A stretch of 64,000 bases of DNA, from contig MSJI02000912.1 of assembly GCA_001931905.2 (NCBI GenBank), positions 50,045 through 114,044 on the forward strand, read 5' to 3'. The notes beneath the pieces are model-generated. The model saw only the letters and a program-made list of their open reading frames with translations. It had not been told where the DNA came from and ran no database searches. The translations under genes were made by a program, and so were the position numbers. The DNA comes from Cladosporium sp. IMV 00045 (taxonomy: Eukaryota > Ascomycota > Dothideomycetes > Cladosporiales > Cladosporiaceae). Shown here in pieces: positions 63,002 through 64,000 of the stretch (within the stretch, counting starts at the first letter, position 1; each line of letters starts with the position of its first letter).

Positions 63002-64000
63002 TCACAGCTCCCATTCTGCCATGAGCATGTCAACAACCTTCTTGCATGCACCATCGTCCATTAAAAAGCCATGATCTCCTGGCACCTTGGCGAAGACATA
63101 ATTGTCGCTTCCCATCATATCGTCCAAGTCCTCTTTAACATGCTGGGCTGGTACCACATTATCTTCTGCGCCGCAGATGGCGACAAGTTTTTCCTTACCC
63201 TGTCGCGTCCCCTTCTTCCCTTTCAAACCTTCGCAAGCCTCCCGCCAGACCTCGTGCTGATCTTGCAGAGGACCATTGACGAGAGTGCTCACGAAGCTGG
63301 TAGGATGTCCCTGGTGGTGCTCGTATTGCCAACGTTTGAGGGCGACCGCATGGGCATCCGCTTCATTGTCGGTATTTACCTCATCATCCACGCCCAAGAC
63401 GCCACCAAGCATCTTTCTGAGCTCAGGTTCATTTGTGCCATTGCGAGCGGCCTGCCTTAAATCTTCGTATACACCCGGCATGGTCCTTAGTAGTCCGACT
63501 GGGGCAAGCAGTGCGATCGAGCGGATTAAGTGCGGGAAGCAAGCCACGAACTCCATCGTAATGGCACCGCCGAGGGAGAAGCCTACGATGCTGAAGGTCT
63601 CGGTGCACCATGGCAAAGGCGAAGAAGATGCCGCGAAAAGGAGCTGAAGTGCAAGCAGTTGGCTGTCGTGAACCTGAAGCGGAGTGGATGTGTATCCGCG
63701 GCCCCACAAGTCTGTACCAGAAGAAGGTCAATACAACCGACCAGACGAGTTTGATTGCTTGAAGCTCCCATCTCCCAGTCAGACCACGAATTCAGACACT
63801 TCACGTACCAAACACTATGACTCTACAGCCCAACTGGACCAAACGCTCGGCCACGCGCTTCCAGAGTGGCGATGAAGTTGCATCGCCATGGACTAGCATA
63901 ACCTTCCTGCCATGCTCACTTCCGAATTCGTAAACACGCATATAGCCATATGCAGTCTGGACATCTCGAGCCCCGGGGAAAACATCGGGCGGGTATGGCA
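63002..64000 (-). CDS. Alpha/beta hydrolase, 5' end beyond window
   Basis: Exons 63809-64000 (5' end outside the window) and 63002-63711, joined in phase over a GTACGT...CTGAC...TACAG intron, give about 300 visible residues. Canonical features: oxyanion-hole HGDATSSPLW, VIVFDLWGRGYTSTP spanning the splice, nucleophile Ser in GFSLGGA, acidic residue in CGAEDNVVP, and catalytic His in VPGDHGFLMDD. Residues YGYMRVYEFG upstream of the first strand are typical of small epoxide-hydrolase or esterase-like members. The substrate is unknown. The true start lies past position 64000. Confidence 0.85.

Overview
The window is nuclear DNA of a filamentous ascomycete. The evidence is short introns (mostly 50-75 nt) with GTRNGT donors, CTRAC-like branch points and YAG acceptors; dense genes on both strands; and fungus-specific families (PalB/RIM13 calpain, TMA16, UTP6, CAP10-type glycosyltransferase, Zn2Cys6 regulator, Ato/GPR1 acetate transporter). 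The class is probably Dothideomycetes, but that is inference only. There are no viral, plasmid, CRISPR or transposon genes. Two 20-N scaffold gaps lie at 9360-9379 and 30192-30211.

Region 1 (1-25.4 kb) is dominated by a direct segmental duplication. Copy A (about 50-9359) and copy B (about 16165-25411) carry the same four genes in the same order and orientation: a small C-terminally anchored membrane protein, a 4E-T-like eIF4E-binding protein, a PAM2-motif protein, and on the other strand UBA2, the SUMO E1 catalytic subunit. All eight reading frames are open, with introns conserved. Copy A ends exactly at the first N gap. Between the copies lie tRNA-Ile(AAT), an ACS-type MFS transporter and a four-exon C2H2-type zinc-finger gene.

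Region 2 (25.4-34 kb) holds an unrecognised CxxC gene with a likely 1-nt frameshift, the 3' end of sulfite reductase beta (MET5) on the minus strand, the 3' end of mitochondrial RNA polymerase (RPO41) on the plus strand, a Zn2Cys6 regulator and a glyoxalase-fold (VOC) protein. MET5 and RPO41 are both cut at the second N gap with their 5' parts missing, so far more than 20 bases are absent there or the join is wrong.

Region 3 (34-56.5 kb) is a housekeeping block of mostly divergent and convergent gene pairs: PalB/RIM13 calpain, peroxisomal ANT1/PMP47-type carrier, a mitochondrial membrane protein with a (TCG)10 repeat in its intron, TMA16, EXO1, tRNA-Tyr(GTA) with an intron, a CAP10-type glycosyltransferase, a proline-rich protein, ureidoglycolate lyase, ECO1, UTP6 and an RWD/DUF1115 protein.

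Region 4 (56.5-64 kb) has an acetate transporter with five exons, a sugar transporter with six exons, an unrecognised polytopic membrane protein, and an alpha/beta hydrolase that runs off the right edge.

The most notable biology is the duplicated module that places a cap-side factor (eIF4E-binding 4E-T-like) beside a probable poly(A)-binding-protein ligand (PAM2 protein), together with UBA2. Exon joins were derived by hand from splice consensus plus reading-phase agreement. They are predictions, but for nearly all genes the summed exon length divides by three and the joined protein fits its family.
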